A DNA stretch of 64,000 bases from NCBI RefSeq assembly GCF_028622115.1, contig NZ_CP097263.1, positions 8,122,001 through 8,186,000 of the forward strand. The letters run 5' to 3'. Both the position numbers and the translations under genes were made by a program. Positions 21,633 to 30,857 of this stretch are shown piece by piece (within the stretch, counting starts at the first letter, position 1; each line of letters begins with the position of its first letter). Source of the stretch: Kutzneria chonburiensis. GTDB taxonomy: Bacteria; Actinomycetota; Actinomycetes; Mycobacteriales; Pseudonocardiaceae. Below the pieces are notes generated by a model. The model did not search any database, was not told the DNA's origin, and saw nothing but the letters and a program-made list of their open reading frames with translations.

Positions 21633-24563
21633 GTGACAAGATCTCGCCTGCTTGCGACCACTGTGACCATGAGCGCGGCGTTGGCGCTACTGGGCACCGG
21701 ACCGGCCCAGGCGGCCCCGCTCGCGCCGGCGCTGGACGGCGCCGCGGACGGCGGGCGGGTGATCGTGGTGCTCGGCAACCAGCACAGCGATCTGAAGTTA
21801 CGGGCGCAGAGCTCGCAACGCACGACCACCACCCGTGACGACCAGCAGTCCGTCGTGGCCGACATCAAGGCCAATGGCGGCAGCGACATCACTCAGCTGG
21901 TCAGCGTGAACGCGGTCGCGGCCAAGCTGTCCACGGCCGAGGTGAACCGGCTGCGGGCCAACCCGGCGGTACGCGAGATCGTGCCCGACGAGGCGATGCC
22001 GCAGGACAGCCCGGCCCGGGTGCCGCAGGCCAAACCGGCGCAGCTGAGCCCGAAGCTGTGCCCGAGCGACCCGGCCAAGCCCTTCCTTGAGCCGGAGGCG
22101 CTGTCGGTCGACAAGGTCGAGACGGACAAGCCAGGTGACACCGAGCAGGCGTCCAAGATCGCCACCGGCAAGGGCGTGCTGGTCGCCATCGACGGCATGA
22201 ACGAGCTGGCCGGCAACCCCAACTTCGTCCGCCCCGACGGCTCGCACGTGGTCATCGACGCGCCCGACCCGACCGAGGACGATAGCGACGGCGAGTACTA
22301 CGGCGACGCCTCTTCCGTTGCCGGGCAGGGACTTGTCACCTACGACTACAGCAAGGAGCTGCCGTTCTCGGGCCTGCCGGCCGGCTGCACCTTCCGGATC
22401 AAGGGCGTCGCCCCGGACGCGTCGCTGGTCGACACCCGGCTGATCGACACCCCGGAGAGCGCCGCCGGTGACATCCAGTTCGAGTCGCAGGTGGTGGCCG
22501 GCATCGACCACGCCGTGGTCGTCGAGCACGCCGACGTGATCTCCGAGTCGTACGGCTACACCCCGCGCCCCGGCCGCTATTCCGTGTTCTACGCGGCCAA
22601 CGACGCCGCCGTCGCGGCCGGCGTCACCGTGGTCGTCTCCTCCGGCGACAGCGGCGTCTCCGGCACCGTGTCCTCGCCGGCCACCGACCCGCAGGTGATC
22701 GCCGTCGGCGCGACGAACACGTTGCGGCTCAACGCCCAGGCCTACGGCTACGACAGCTGGATCAACAACGACATCACCCCGCTGTCCTCCGGCGGCACCG
22801 CGCCCAACAACCGCGTCGTCGACCTGGTCGCACCGGGTTACGGCGGCATGGCCGCGTGCAGCCCGATCGGCTCCGACTGCCCGACCAACACGTTGACCGA
22901 GGCGTTCGGCGGCACCAGCGAATCGTGTCCGCTGGTGGCCGGTGCGGCGGCCGACGTCATCCAGGCGTACGCCGACACGCACCACGGCGTGAAGCCGACT
23001 CCCGCGCTGGTCAAGCAGATCCTCACCGGCACGGCCAAGGACGTCGGCGCACCGGCTGATCAGCAGGGCGCGGGCTTGCTGAACGTGTACGCCGCCGTCC
23101 GTGCGGCCCAGCAGGCGCCTGGTGGGGTGTCGGACGCGCCCGAGGCCCCGGCCCTGATCCCGTCACCGTCCCAATTGGACATTACGGCCAATGCCGGTGC
23201 CAGCGCGCAGACCGTGAGCCTCTACAACGCCAGCAGCGCGCCGACCACGGTCGCCGGCACGTACCGAGAACTGGGCACTGCCAAGCAGTTCGGCTCCACC
23301 GTCACCGAGCCGGTCAGTGCTCCCGATCCTTCGCTGCCGGTGCCGGCCTACGGCGCCACCGCTGCCTCGCCGATCACCTTCACCGTGCCGGCCGGGTTGG
23401 ACCGGCTCAGCGTGGACATGATCACGCCGGATCCGACCAACGGCACCATTCTCTCGTTCACGCTGGTCGATCCGAACGGCCGGCTGAGCCAGATCTCCTA
23501 TGACTACGGCACTCCGCCCTCGGGCGCGGCCAAGTTCGGTTCCGTGCCCAACCTCCAGCACGTCGAGGTCGCCGCGCCGGTTGCCGGCAGTTGGACCGCG
23601 AAGATCCTGTGGGCCAACGGCCGGGCGCACCTCCAGTCGCCGCCCAACGTGCCCGGGTCGTACCGTGGCAACATCTCCTTCCGCACCATGGGCCAGCACT
23701 ACGTCACCAAGAAGGCCACCGACGCCGTCACCATCCCGGCGCACAGCAGCGTCGACGTGCCGTTGAGCGTCGACATGCCGACGGCCCCTGGTGATCACCC
23801 CGAGTCCGTGCAGTTCATCGCCGGCAACGGCGCGCGCACCTCGCTGCCGGTGCAGCGGCGGACGCTCATTCCCGGCGCCGGCGGCAAGTTCACCACCACG
23901 ATCACCAGCACCGTCGGTCGGCAGGTCGGCCAGGTCAGCACGTTCAACATCGACGTGCCGGCCGGCAAGAAGGACCTCGACGTCAACTTCCACACCGCCG
24001 ATGCCAGTCCTGACAACGTGTTGACCTACTACCTCATCGACCCCGACGGCAAGGTCGTCACCACCGACACCTCGCCCACCACCACCTTGCAGGGCACGGG
24101 TTCCACCCAGCCGACGGCCGACGCCGCGCTCGTCACCGCCAACCCCAAGCCCGGCCGGTGGGAGATCGACGTCGTGCTGCGGCTCACCGTCAGCGGCAAC
24201 GAGTTCACCCAGCAGATCGCCGGCACCGTCGGCTACGACCGCTCGGATGCCTTCGCCTACAACCTGCCTTCCGGCACGGTATCGGCCGGTCGAACGGTGT
24301 TCTTCCGCGTCACCAACACCACCGGCATCGGCCGTACCCTGCGGCTGACGTCGACCGCGGGCGACATCACCTTCGGCACCCCGATCTACCTCGCCGCCGG
24401 CTCCACCTCGTTGTTCACCGGCACCTTCAAGCCCGTCGCCGCACCCGGCACCGCCGTCAGCGGCACCGTGAACGTGCTCAGCAACACCAGCGTCACCAAC
24501 GGTTCGCAGACCTTGGCCGCATTGCCTTACGGCTACACGGTTGGCGGCACCGTCAATCCGTAA
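21633..24563 (+). CDS. Large secreted subtilisin-like (S8) protein lacking the usual catalytic His
   Basis: About 976 residues. GTG 21633 was chosen over GTG 21624 because GAGGTGG lies six bases before it. A signal peptide ends near AQA, followed by an I9-like prodomain (VIVVLGNQHSDLK) and an S8 core. Asp is present (VLVAIDGMN) and Ser is present (FGGTSESCPLVAGAAA), but the segment that normally reads GTHVAG reads ASSVAG, so His is replaced by Ser. The oxyanion region is VVSSGDSGV. The C-terminal half consists of beta-sandwich modules. Related streptomycete proteins seem to share this feature, so it may be a lineage of altered or non-proteolytic S8 proteins. Confidence 0.75.
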   Translation: MTRSRLLATTVTMSAALALLGTGPAQAAPLAPALDGAADGGRVIVVLGNQHSDLKLRAQSSQRTTTTRDDQQSVVADIKANGGSDITQLVSVNAVAAKLSTAEVNRLRANPAVREIVPDEAMPQDSPARVPQAKPAQLSPKLCPSDPAKPFLEPEALSVDKVETDKPGDTEQASKIATGKGVLVAIDGMNELAGNPNFVRPDGSHVVIDAPDPTEDDSDGEYYGDASSVAGQGLVTYDYSKELPFSGLPAGCTFRIKGVAPDASLVDTRLIDTPESAAGDIQFESQVVAGIDHAVVVEHADVISESYGYTPRPGRYSVFYAANDAAVAAGVTVVVSSGDSGVSGTVSSPATDPQVIAVGATNTLRLNAQAYGYDSWINNDITPLSSGGTAPNNRVVDLVAPGYGGMAACSPIGSDCPTNTLTEAFGGTSESCPLVAGAAADVIQAYADTHHGVKPTPALVKQILTGTAKDVGAPADQQGAGLLNVYAAVRAAQQAPGGVSDAPEAPALIPSPSQLDITANAGASAQTVSLYNASSAPTTVAGTYRELGTAKQFGSTVTEPVSAPDPSLPVPAYGATAASPITFTVPAGLDRLSVDMITPDPTNGTILSFTLVDPNGRLSQISYDYGTPPSGAAKFGSVPNLQHVEVAAPVAGSWTAKILWANGRAHLQSPPNVPGSYRGNISFRTMGQHYVTKKATDAVTIPAHSSVDVPLSVDMPTAPGDHPESVQFIAGNGARTSLPVQRRTLIPGAGGKFTTTITSTVGRQVGQVSTFNIDVPAGKKDLDVNFHTADASPDNVLTYYLIDPDGKVVTTDTSPTTTLQGTGSTQPTADAALVTANPKPGRWEIDVVLRLTVSGNEFTQQIAGTVGYDRSDAFAYNLPSGTVSAGRTVFFRVTNTTGIGRTLRLTSTAGDITFGTPIYLAAGSTSLFTGTFKPVAAPGTAVSGTVNVLSNTSVTNGSQTLAALPYGYTVGGTVNP

Positions 24564-25029
24564 GTGAGCGGGCTCGCCAGACGATGGCGAGCGCGGGGTT
24601 CCCGGTGGGACTAGGTTCGATCCGTTCCACCGGGAACCCCTCCCGCTCGTAGAACGCCCCGGCCCGCTCGTTGGCCGCGAAATGCTCGATGCACACCCGA
24701 TCCGTGCCGGCCGGCAGTTGCCCGACCAGCGCCGCCAGCAGCCGCGGGCCCAGCCCGCGGCTGCGGTGTGCCGGGTGGGTGTAGAGCTTGTAGATCACGT
24801 TCTCCGCCCGCTGCCCGACACCGATCACCTGATGGTTGTCCACCGCCACGACCATTAGCCCCGCCGCGACCGCCGCCTCGATGTGCGCTTTATTCCACCA
24901 GCTGCGGACCTGTGCCTCGGCGGCCTCGGCACCGATCAGCGACGCGTAGTGCGGCGGGATGTACGTCTCGCCGAATTGGCAGATGGCCTCGACGTCGCCG
25001 CTGTCGGCCGTGCGTACCAGCAATTCCAT
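24553..25029 (-). CDS. GNAT-family N-acetyltransferase
   Basis: A 158-residue acetyltransferase with the acetyl-CoA pyrophosphate loop HRSRGLGPRLL and the C-terminal NERAGAFYEREGF strand-helix, both GNAT hallmarks. The acceptor is unknown. It converges on the S8-like gene, with 11 bases of overlap at the stops, and is divergent from the AfsR-like regulator, whose GTG lies 40 bases from its own start, so the two share a compact promoter. Confidence 0.78.
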   Translation of the reverse strand: MELLVRTADSGDVEAICQFGETYIPPHYASLIGAEAAEAQVRSWWNKAHIEAAVAAGLMVVAVDNHQVIGVGQRAENVIYKLYTHPAHRSRGLGPRLLAALVGQLPAGTDRVCIEHFAANERAGAFYEREGFPVERIEPSPTGNPALAIVWRARSLTD

Positions 25030-25069
25030 TGTCCCTCCCGCCGGCCAGCCTACGAGGCAGAATGGCCGC

Positions 25070-27847
25070 GTGCGGATCGGTGTGCTCGGTGCGGTCGAGC
25101 TTTGGGGGCCCGATGGAAGCCCAGTGCCCTTGGGCGGTCCCCGTCCGCGGGCGCTACTTGCCGCCCTGGCTCTGAGCGTCGGCCGGCCGGTGCCTTTCGA
25201 TCAGCTCGTCGACGCCGTCTACGGCGAGGAGCCTCCCGGCAACGCGCAGCACGCCTTGCAGTCACAGGTGTCGAGGCTGAGGGCGTTGCTGCCCGATGGC
25301 ACTGTCGTCCGGCATCCCGTCGGCTACCTGCTGACCATCGACCCCGCCGAGATCGACGCCCACCGCTTCGAGCTCTTGGCCACGTCCGGCCGGGAGCTGC
25401 TTTCCGTCGGCGATCACGCCAACGCCCGCAAGGCCCTCACCGAGGCTTTGGGGTTGTGGCGCGGCCCCGCCCCGACCGTCCGGCTCGACGATCTCCGCTT
25501 GTCGGCCGTCGAGGACCGCATCGAGGCCGACCTTGCCCTGGGCCGTCCCGACCTCGCGGAACTCCGCCAGCTCAGTTCCGAGCACCCTTACCGCGAGCGT
25601 CTCCGTGGCCAGCTCATGCGCGCCCTCGCCGCCACCGGCCGCCAGGCCGAGGCCCTCGCCACCTTCGATGACGCCCGCCGCACCCTCGCCGACGAGTTCG
25701 GTGCCGATCCCTCCGCCGAGCTCGCCGACGCCCACCTCGCCGTCCTCCGCGGTACCAACCCGGCCCGCCCTCTCCCGGCCCAGTTGACCAGCTTTGTCGG
25801 TCGGGACAACGAGATCCGCCAGGTGACTGCGGCCCTGGAGCGGTCGAGACTGGTGACGATCATCGGTCCCGGCGGCGCCGGCAAGACACGTCTTTCGATC
25901 GAGTCGGCAAGGCGGATGCCCGAGGTCTGCTTTGTCGAGCTCGCTGAGCTGGGCGACGGCGCGCAGGTGCCGCAGGCGGTGATCGCGGCGCTGGGGATCC
26001 GTGACGCGGGACTGTTCGCCGGCCACGAGTTGCCGGATCCGGTGGCGCGGCTGGTATCGAGCCTGGCGGACCGTCGAATCCTGCTGGTGCTCGACAACTG
26101 CGAGCACGTGGTCGACGGCGCGGCGAGACTGGCGCGGCAGCTGCTGGCGGGGTGTGAAGGGGTGCGGATCCTGGCGACGAGCCGCGAAGCCCTCGGGGTG
26201 ACGGGGGAATCGCTCTGCCCGCTGCCGCCGCTGGCGGCGCCGGACACGATCCGGCTGTTTGAGGAACGGGCGCACGCGGTGCGGCCGGGGTATGGCCTTG
26301 ACCTCGACACGGTGGGACGGATCTGTGCGGCGGTGGACGGTCTGCCGCTGGGCATCGAACTGGCGGCGGCGCGGCTGAGGGCGTTCGAACTGGACGAAGT
26401 GGAGGCCCGCCTGCGGAAGCTCTCGCACGGCGACCGCACGGCCGAACCCAGGCACCAAACGCTGCGTGCGGTGGTGGCCTGGAGCTGGGACCTGCTCGAC
26501 GAAGACGAGCGCACGATGGCCAAGCGGCTGTCGGTTTTTGCCGGCGGGGCAACGCTTTCCGCAGCCGAAGAGGTGTGTGGGCTACCGGCCGACGTGCTGG
26601 CCGGCCTGGTCGACAAGTCGCTGGTGGAGGTGAGCGGTGGGCGGTACCGGATGCTGGAGACGGTCCGCGCGTTCTGCGTCGACCAGCTCGGCGATGAAGA
26701 GGAGCAGGCCAGGCGCAGCCACGCCGCTTACTTCCTGCGGCTGGCGGAGGAGGCGGAGCCACGGCTGCGTACGGGGGAACAGCTGGCTTGGCTGGCGAAG
26801 CTGACGGCGGAGCACGCCAACCTGATGGCCGCGCTGCGGTGGGCCATCGGCGCGGATCCGGAGAGCGCTCTCCGACTGGCCGCCAACACTGCCTGGTACC
26901 TGTATCTGCGCGGGCTGCGAAGCGAGGGGCTGCCGCTGCTGGTTGGGCTGATGGAGGCGGTCGGAGAGCGCGTTCCCGAGGGGCTGGTCGAGGAGTACGC
27001 GCTCTGCGCGATCAGCGCCGACCTGCACCTGGACCGGGTCACGGAGCTGATGCGCGACTACGGACGGACGCTGCGGTTTCCGTACCTGGTGATGCTGTGG
27101 GCGTCGATCGGCACCGCCGAGGTGATCACGATGGCGATGTTCGGCGACGACCCGTGGTCCCGAGCTTTCCTGGAGACGGCCGAGGGCCTGCGCACCCTCT
27201 ACTACGCCGACCTGGCCGCCTCGCGGGCTGCCTTCGAGCAGGCGCTCGGCTCGTTCCGTGAGGTGGGGGACCGGTGGGGTATCGCCAACACGCTCGATCA
27301 GCTGGCCGGCGTCGCCGCGCTGGAGGGTGATCCGGTGGCCTCGCTGGCGCTGGCCGACGAAGCGCTGAAGGTGATCGGCGAGCTGGGGGACGTCGAGGAC
27401 GCGGCCGAGTTGCAGTGCCGCCGGGCCGACAACCTGCTGCGGATCGGCGAGGTCGCGGCCGCGCGGGCCGTGTACGAGCGGGTGGCCGAGCTCGGCACGC
27501 CGCCGGCACTGGCCGCCGCGCACCGCGGCCTCGGCGAGATTGCTCGTCTGGCCGGTGACCTCGACACGGCCCGGGAGCTGTACGGGAGAGCGCTCTCCGA
27601 ATACCGGCCGGGGCCGATCATCGCCGCCGAGATCCGGGCCCGCATCCTGTGCGGACTGGGCGCCGTCGCCGCCGCGGTCGGCGATGCCGACCGGGCCCGT
27701 GAGCACTACCAGCAGGCCCGTGACGAGGCCTTGGCCAGGCTGAACCTGCCCATCGCGGCGTTCGCCGAGCAGGGGCTGTCCGGCGGCGAGCTGTCCTGGG
27801 ACCAGGCCGTTCACCGGCTCCGTGAGCACTTCGTGAGCCCGTGGTGA
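25070..27847 (+). CDS. AfsR/SARP-like regulator with BTAD, NB-ARC and TPR regions
   Basis: A 925-residue protein starting at GTG 25070 (VRIGVLGAVELWGPDGS). The order is an OmpR-type winged helix (1-90), a bacterial transcriptional activator domain (about 95-240), an NB-ARC-type ATPase with Walker A GPGGAGKTRL near 265-274 and LLVLDNCEHV, and a long helical repeat C-terminus with TPR-like units. Such proteins activate secondary-metabolism or local genes, using the ATPase as a switch. It is followed 24 bases later by a TetX-like monooxygenase, its most likely target. The short spacing from the divergent GNAT suggests a leaderless or nearly leaderless message. Confidence 0.85.
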   Translation: MRIGVLGAVELWGPDGSPVPLGGPRPRALLAALALSVGRPVPFDQLVDAVYGEEPPGNAQHALQSQVSRLRALLPDGTVVRHPVGYLLTIDPAEIDAHRFELLATSGRELLSVGDHANARKALTEALGLWRGPAPTVRLDDLRLSAVEDRIEADLALGRPDLAELRQLSSEHPYRERLRGQLMRALAATGRQAEALATFDDARRTLADEFGADPSAELADAHLAVLRGTNPARPLPAQLTSFVGRDNEIRQVTAALERSRLVTIIGPGGAGKTRLSIESARRMPEVCFVELAELGDGAQVPQAVIAALGIRDAGLFAGHELPDPVARLVSSLADRRILLVLDNCEHVVDGAARLARQLLAGCEGVRILATSREALGVTGESLCPLPPLAAPDTIRLFEERAHAVRPGYGLDLDTVGRICAAVDGLPLGIELAAARLRAFELDEVEARLRKLSHGDRTAEPRHQTLRAVVAWSWDLLDEDERTMAKRLSVFAGGATLSAAEEVCGLPADVLAGLVDKSLVEVSGGRYRMLETVRAFCVDQLGDEEEQARRSHAAYFLRLAEEAEPRLRTGEQLAWLAKLTAEHANLMAALRWAIGADPESALRLAANTAWYLYLRGLRSEGLPLLVGLMEAVGERVPEGLVEEYALCAISADLHLDRVTELMRDYGRTLRFPYLVMLWASIGTAEVITMAMFGDDPWSRAFLETAEGLRTLYYADLAASRAAFEQALGSFREVGDRWGIANTLDQLAGVAALEGDPVASLALADEALKVIGELGDVEDAAELQCRRADNLLRIGEVAAARAVYERVAELGTPPALAAAHRGLGEIARLAGDLDTARELYGRALSEYRPGPIIAAEIRARILCGLGAVAAAVGDADRAREHYQQARDEALARLNLPIAAFAEQGLSGGELSWDQAVHRLREHFVSPW

Positions 27848-27871
27848 GTGGCCGGCCGCAGAGTCTGCGGC

Positions 27872-29089
27872 ATGGACATCCTGATCTCCGGCGCCAGCAT
27901 CGCCGGCCCCGCCCTCGCCTACTGGCTGCGTGAATTCGGCAACAACGTCACCGTCGTGGAGCGCTCTCCCGCGCCCCGTCCGGGCGGCTACAAGATCGAC
28001 GTCCGTGGCGCGGCCATGACCGTCCTCGAGCGGATGGGCATCGCCGACGAGGTTCGCCAGCACCACACCGACATGCGCGGCGGCGCGTTCCTCGACCGCA
28101 AGGGGCGCACCATCGTCGAGATGGACGCCGACACCGTCGGCTTCCGCGAGCCCACCGACGTCGAGATCCTGCGCGGCGACCTGGCCCGCATCCTGCGCGG
28201 GGCCACCGAAGGCGTCGAGTACGTCTACGGCGACTCCATCACGGCGATGACCGAGCACGCCGACGGCATCACCGTCGAGTTCGAACGGTCACTGCCGCGC
28301 CGGTTCGACCTGGTCATCGGGGCCGACGGCCTGCACTCCACGGTCCGGGCGCTGGCTTTCGGGCCCGAGGAGCAGTTCCTGCGCTCGCTCGGCCACCACA
28401 TCGCCATCTTCAGCGTGCCCAACCTGCTCGAGCTGGACCGCTGGGAGACCATCCAGGCCGAGAAGGGCCGGACGCTCAACGTCTACAGCACCCGGCAGGA
28501 CACCGAAGCCAAGGCCGCCTTCATGTTCGCGTCCGGGGGGCTGACCTACGACCGGCGTGACACCGCCCGCCAGCGGGAGCTGCTGGCCGAGACCTTCGCC
28601 CCGCACGGCTGGATCGCCCCGCAGCTGCTCGCCGCCATGCCCGACGCCCCCGACTTCTACTTCGACGGTATGAGCGTCGTGGAGATGGAGCGCTGGTCCA
28701 CCGGCCGCGTCGCGCTTGTCGGCGACGCCGCCTACGGCCCGTCGCCCGCCTCCGGCCAGGGCACCAGCCTGGCCCTCGTCGGCGCTTACGTGCTGGCCCA
28801 CGAGCTCGCCGCCGCCGACCACCAGGCTGCCTTCGCCGCGTACGAGAAGCGCATGCGGCACTTCGTCACCGTGAACCAGAAGCAGGCCAACAACATCAAG
28901 CGCATGGTCGCCGGCTCACGGTTCACCTTGTGGCTCAACATGACCATGATGCGGCTCATGCCCTACCTGCCCGGCACCGCCAAGATCATGGAGAAGGTCA
29001 AGGCCGAGATCCGCGACGTCTCCAACGCCGTGGAACTGCCCGTGACTCCTCCCGGATTGAGGACCGAACCTGTCCGCAATGACCCCTAA
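27872..29089 (+). CDS. FAD-dependent monooxygenase, TetX-like
   Basis: A 405-residue group A flavoprotein monooxygenase. The FAD dinucleotide motif is ISGASIAGPALAYWL near the N-terminus, with VERSPAPR after the second strand; VIGADGLHSTVR is the DG motif and VALVGDAAYGPSPASGQGTS the GD motif. Homologues hydroxylate aromatic polyketides or inactivate tetracyclines; the substrate is unknown. I start at ATG 27872 rather than upstream because the fold begins there. It probably depends on the AfsR-like gene 24 bases upstream. Confidence 0.82.
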   Translation: MDILISGASIAGPALAYWLREFGNNVTVVERSPAPRPGGYKIDVRGAAMTVLERMGIADEVRQHHTDMRGGAFLDRKGRTIVEMDADTVGFREPTDVEILRGDLARILRGATEGVEYVYGDSITAMTEHADGITVEFERSLPRRFDLVIGADGLHSTVRALAFGPEEQFLRSLGHHIAIFSVPNLLELDRWETIQAEKGRTLNVYSTRQDTEAKAAFMFASGGLTYDRRDTARQRELLAETFAPHGWIAPQLLAAMPDAPDFYFDGMSVVEMERWSTGRVALVGDAAYGPSPASGQGTSLALVGAYVLAHELAAADHQAAFAAYEKRMRHFVTVNQKQANNIKRMVAGSRFTLWLNMTMMRLMPYLPGTAKIMEKVKAEIRDVSNAVELPVTPPGLRTEPVRNDP

Positions 29090-29130
29090 CGTGGTTCTCA
29101 ACAGGGCAGACACCACGAGAGGCGGATCCG

Positions 29131-29661
29131 ATGACCACCACCGAGCAGATCAACTCCGGGCAGACCACGCTGACCGGCGAGCACGCCGACCTGCTTGAGG
29201 CGTTGGGCAAGCACCGGTTCTTCTTGCGGCACACCGTGCAGGGCCTCACCGACGAGCAGGCCGCGCTCACGCCCACCGCCAGCGAGCTCTGCCTCGGCGG
29301 CTTGATCAAGCACGTCACCCGGGCCGAGAAGGGCTGGTACGACTTCATGATCTCGGGGCCGGAAGCCCACTCCGGCCAGGACTTCGAGGGCCACGTCACC
29401 AGCTTCCGCATGCTGCCCGGCGAGACCTTGGCCGGCCTGCTCGCCGACTACGAGGCCGTGGCCGCCCGCACCGACGAGCTGCTCACCTCCGGCGCCGACC
29501 TCAACCAGAGCCAGCCCCTGCCCGAGGCCCCGTGGTTCCCGCCGAACACCCGCTGGTCGTTCCGCCGCGTGCTCACCCACGTCATCGCCGAGACCGCCCA
29601 GCACGCCGGCCACGCCGACATCATCCGCGAGACCATCGACGGTCAGAAGAGCATGGGCTGA
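29131..29661 (+). CDS. DinB-family (DUF664) protein
   Basis: A 176-residue four-helix-bundle protein with the metal-binding histidine pattern of the DinB superfamily: LIKHVTRAEKGW, RVLTHVIAETAQHAGHADIIRE. Members include mycothiol-dependent S-transferases and maleylpyruvate isomerases, so a thiol-transfer role is possible in this mycothiol-making host, but not shown. The ATG has a GGCGGATCCG upstream region with a weak ribosome site. A G-rich tandem repeat follows it. Confidence 0.72.
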   Translation: MTTTEQINSGQTTLTGEHADLLEALGKHRFFLRHTVQGLTDEQAALTPTASELCLGGLIKHVTRAEKGWYDFMISGPEAHSGQDFEGHVTSFRMLPGETLAGLLADYEAVAARTDELLTSGADLNQSQPLPEAPWFPPNTRWSFRRVLTHVIAETAQHAGHADIIRETIDGQKSMG

Positions 29662-29689
29662 AAGGAAAAGGGGAATCACCCCGGCCCGA

Positions 29690-30000
29690 GGAGCGGCCGG
29701 CGGATGGTGGAGGGGGCCGGTCGACGGCGCGGGCCGGGAAGGATGCGGGTCGGTCGGCGGTGCGGGCCGGGGGCGGTGCCGGTCGGCCCGAGGTGTGGCC
29801 GGCCGGGTGTGGAGGGGCCGGGGTGGAGGGGGCTGGGGGGTGGTGTGGGTCGGTCGGTGGTGCGGGCTGGGGGGTGGTGTGGGTCGGTCGGTGGTGCGGG
29901 CTGGGGGGTGGTGTGGGTCGGTCGGTGGTGCGGGCTGGGGGGTGGTGTGGGTCGGTCAGTGGCGGGGGCCGGGAGTGGCGCGGGCCGGTCGGTGGCGAGC
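29690..30000 (+). repeat. G-rich 34-bp tandem repeat (about four units)
   Basis: CTGGGGGGTGGTGTGGG recurs at 29833, 29867, 29901 and 29935, an exact 34-base period; the fourth unit decays near 29960. Looser copies of the same words (GGTCGGTCGG, GTGCGGGC) extend from about 29690 to 30000. The + strand is strongly G-rich with several G-runs per unit, so quadruplexes are possible. Since 34 is not a multiple of three, open frames across it are not proteins. It lies between the convergent DinB and FMN split-barrel genes. Confidence 0.9.
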
Positions 30001-30010
30001 GGCCTTTCCC

Positions 30011-30784
30011 CTATTTCCTTGCCTCCACCCGAAAATGCACCCGCCGGTCCGTGCCGATCCACTCGATCTCGGCGCGGCCGGACAGGTGCAGGCGGGCACC
30101 GGTGTCGAAGTCGAGGAAGAGCAAGGCGGCCTCGTCGTTGGCGGCGATGTTGCCGAGGCTGTTGAACATGTTGTTGCCGGGCAGGTCGTCCCACCACAGG
30201 TCGTCGCCGGAGAGGTGGACGAAGCCGGAGTCGCCGCCCCGGTGGGAGGCGTCGGCGCCGCGGACGGGATGGATGGTGCCGAGGAAGAAGGTGTCGGCGG
30301 CCCCGATCAGGGCGGCCCGGTCGGTGAGCGAAGGGTGCGGCGCGGGCGGCAGGCGGTGGTCGGGGTTGATGTGCTGGGGACAGTTGCCGTAAGCCTGCTC
30401 GACCTCGATGTGCAGACCGCCGTCCACCCGGGTGAGCAAGCCGTTGACGCGCATCCGCCGCCGGGCGGCGAAGTCGATGGCGACCATGCCGATCTGCTGC
30501 CCGGCGGGCAGGTCGTGCAGCGGATCACCCTTGTGTGGCAAGGCATTGACGTGCAGTAGGGCGTTGTAGCCGTCGAGGAAGCCGGCGTGGGCGACCAGAG
30601 GGGACGTCCAGAGCCGGCCGGAATGGTCGCGAGCGGTGATGACGGCCAGATCGCGCCCGGCCAGGAACCGCCCGGCGCCGCCGGAGAGGTCGGGCGGCGC
30701 GAGCATGGGGCCGAGCCGCTGAGCCAGGTAGCGCACGCCGGCCCGCTCCTGCACGGCCAGCTCGCCGTCGTGGAAGCCGCCCAT
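30011..30784 (-). CDS. Pyridoxamine 5'-phosphate oxidase-like FMN split-barrel protein
   Basis: A 257-residue protein. ATG 30784 is preceded by AGGGGGA; a GTG at 30826 has no ribosome site. Residues around FLAGRDLAVITARDHSGRLWTS, the central strands and HLSGRAEIEWIGTDRRVHF resemble the flavin-nucleotide-binding split barrel. The cysteine pattern NCPQHI in the middle is typical of the larger actinobacterial members of this family. Activity is unknown. It converges on the G-rich repeat. Confidence 0.7.
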   Translation of the reverse strand: MGGFHDGELAVQERAGVRYLAQRLGPMLAPPDLSGGAGRFLAGRDLAVITARDHSGRLWTSPLVAHAGFLDGYNALLHVNALPHKGDPLHDLPAGQQIGMVAIDFAARRRMRVNGLLTRVDGGLHIEVEQAYGNCPQHINPDHRLPPAPHPSLTDRAALIGAADTFFLGTIHPVRGADASHRGGDSGFVHLSGDDLWWDDLPGNNMFNSLGNIAANDEAALLFLDFDTGARLHLSGRAEIEWIGTDRRVHFRVEARK

Positions 30785-30857
30785 CACGTCCCCCTGCCGG
30801 TCCGGAATGTGAACCGATAGTGGCACGTGTGGGCGGCCCTGTCAAATGGATAGCACC

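Noticed and set aside
24959-25069. N-terminal extension of the AfsR-like regulator
   Set aside because: It would overlap the divergent GNAT gene and the DNA-binding domain begins directly at GTG 25070.
29532-30392. Open frame through the G-rich repeat giving a Gly/Val/Arg/Trp-rich protein
   Set aside because: The period of 34 bases shifts frame at each unit and no ribosome site or family supports it; it is a by-product of the repeat.
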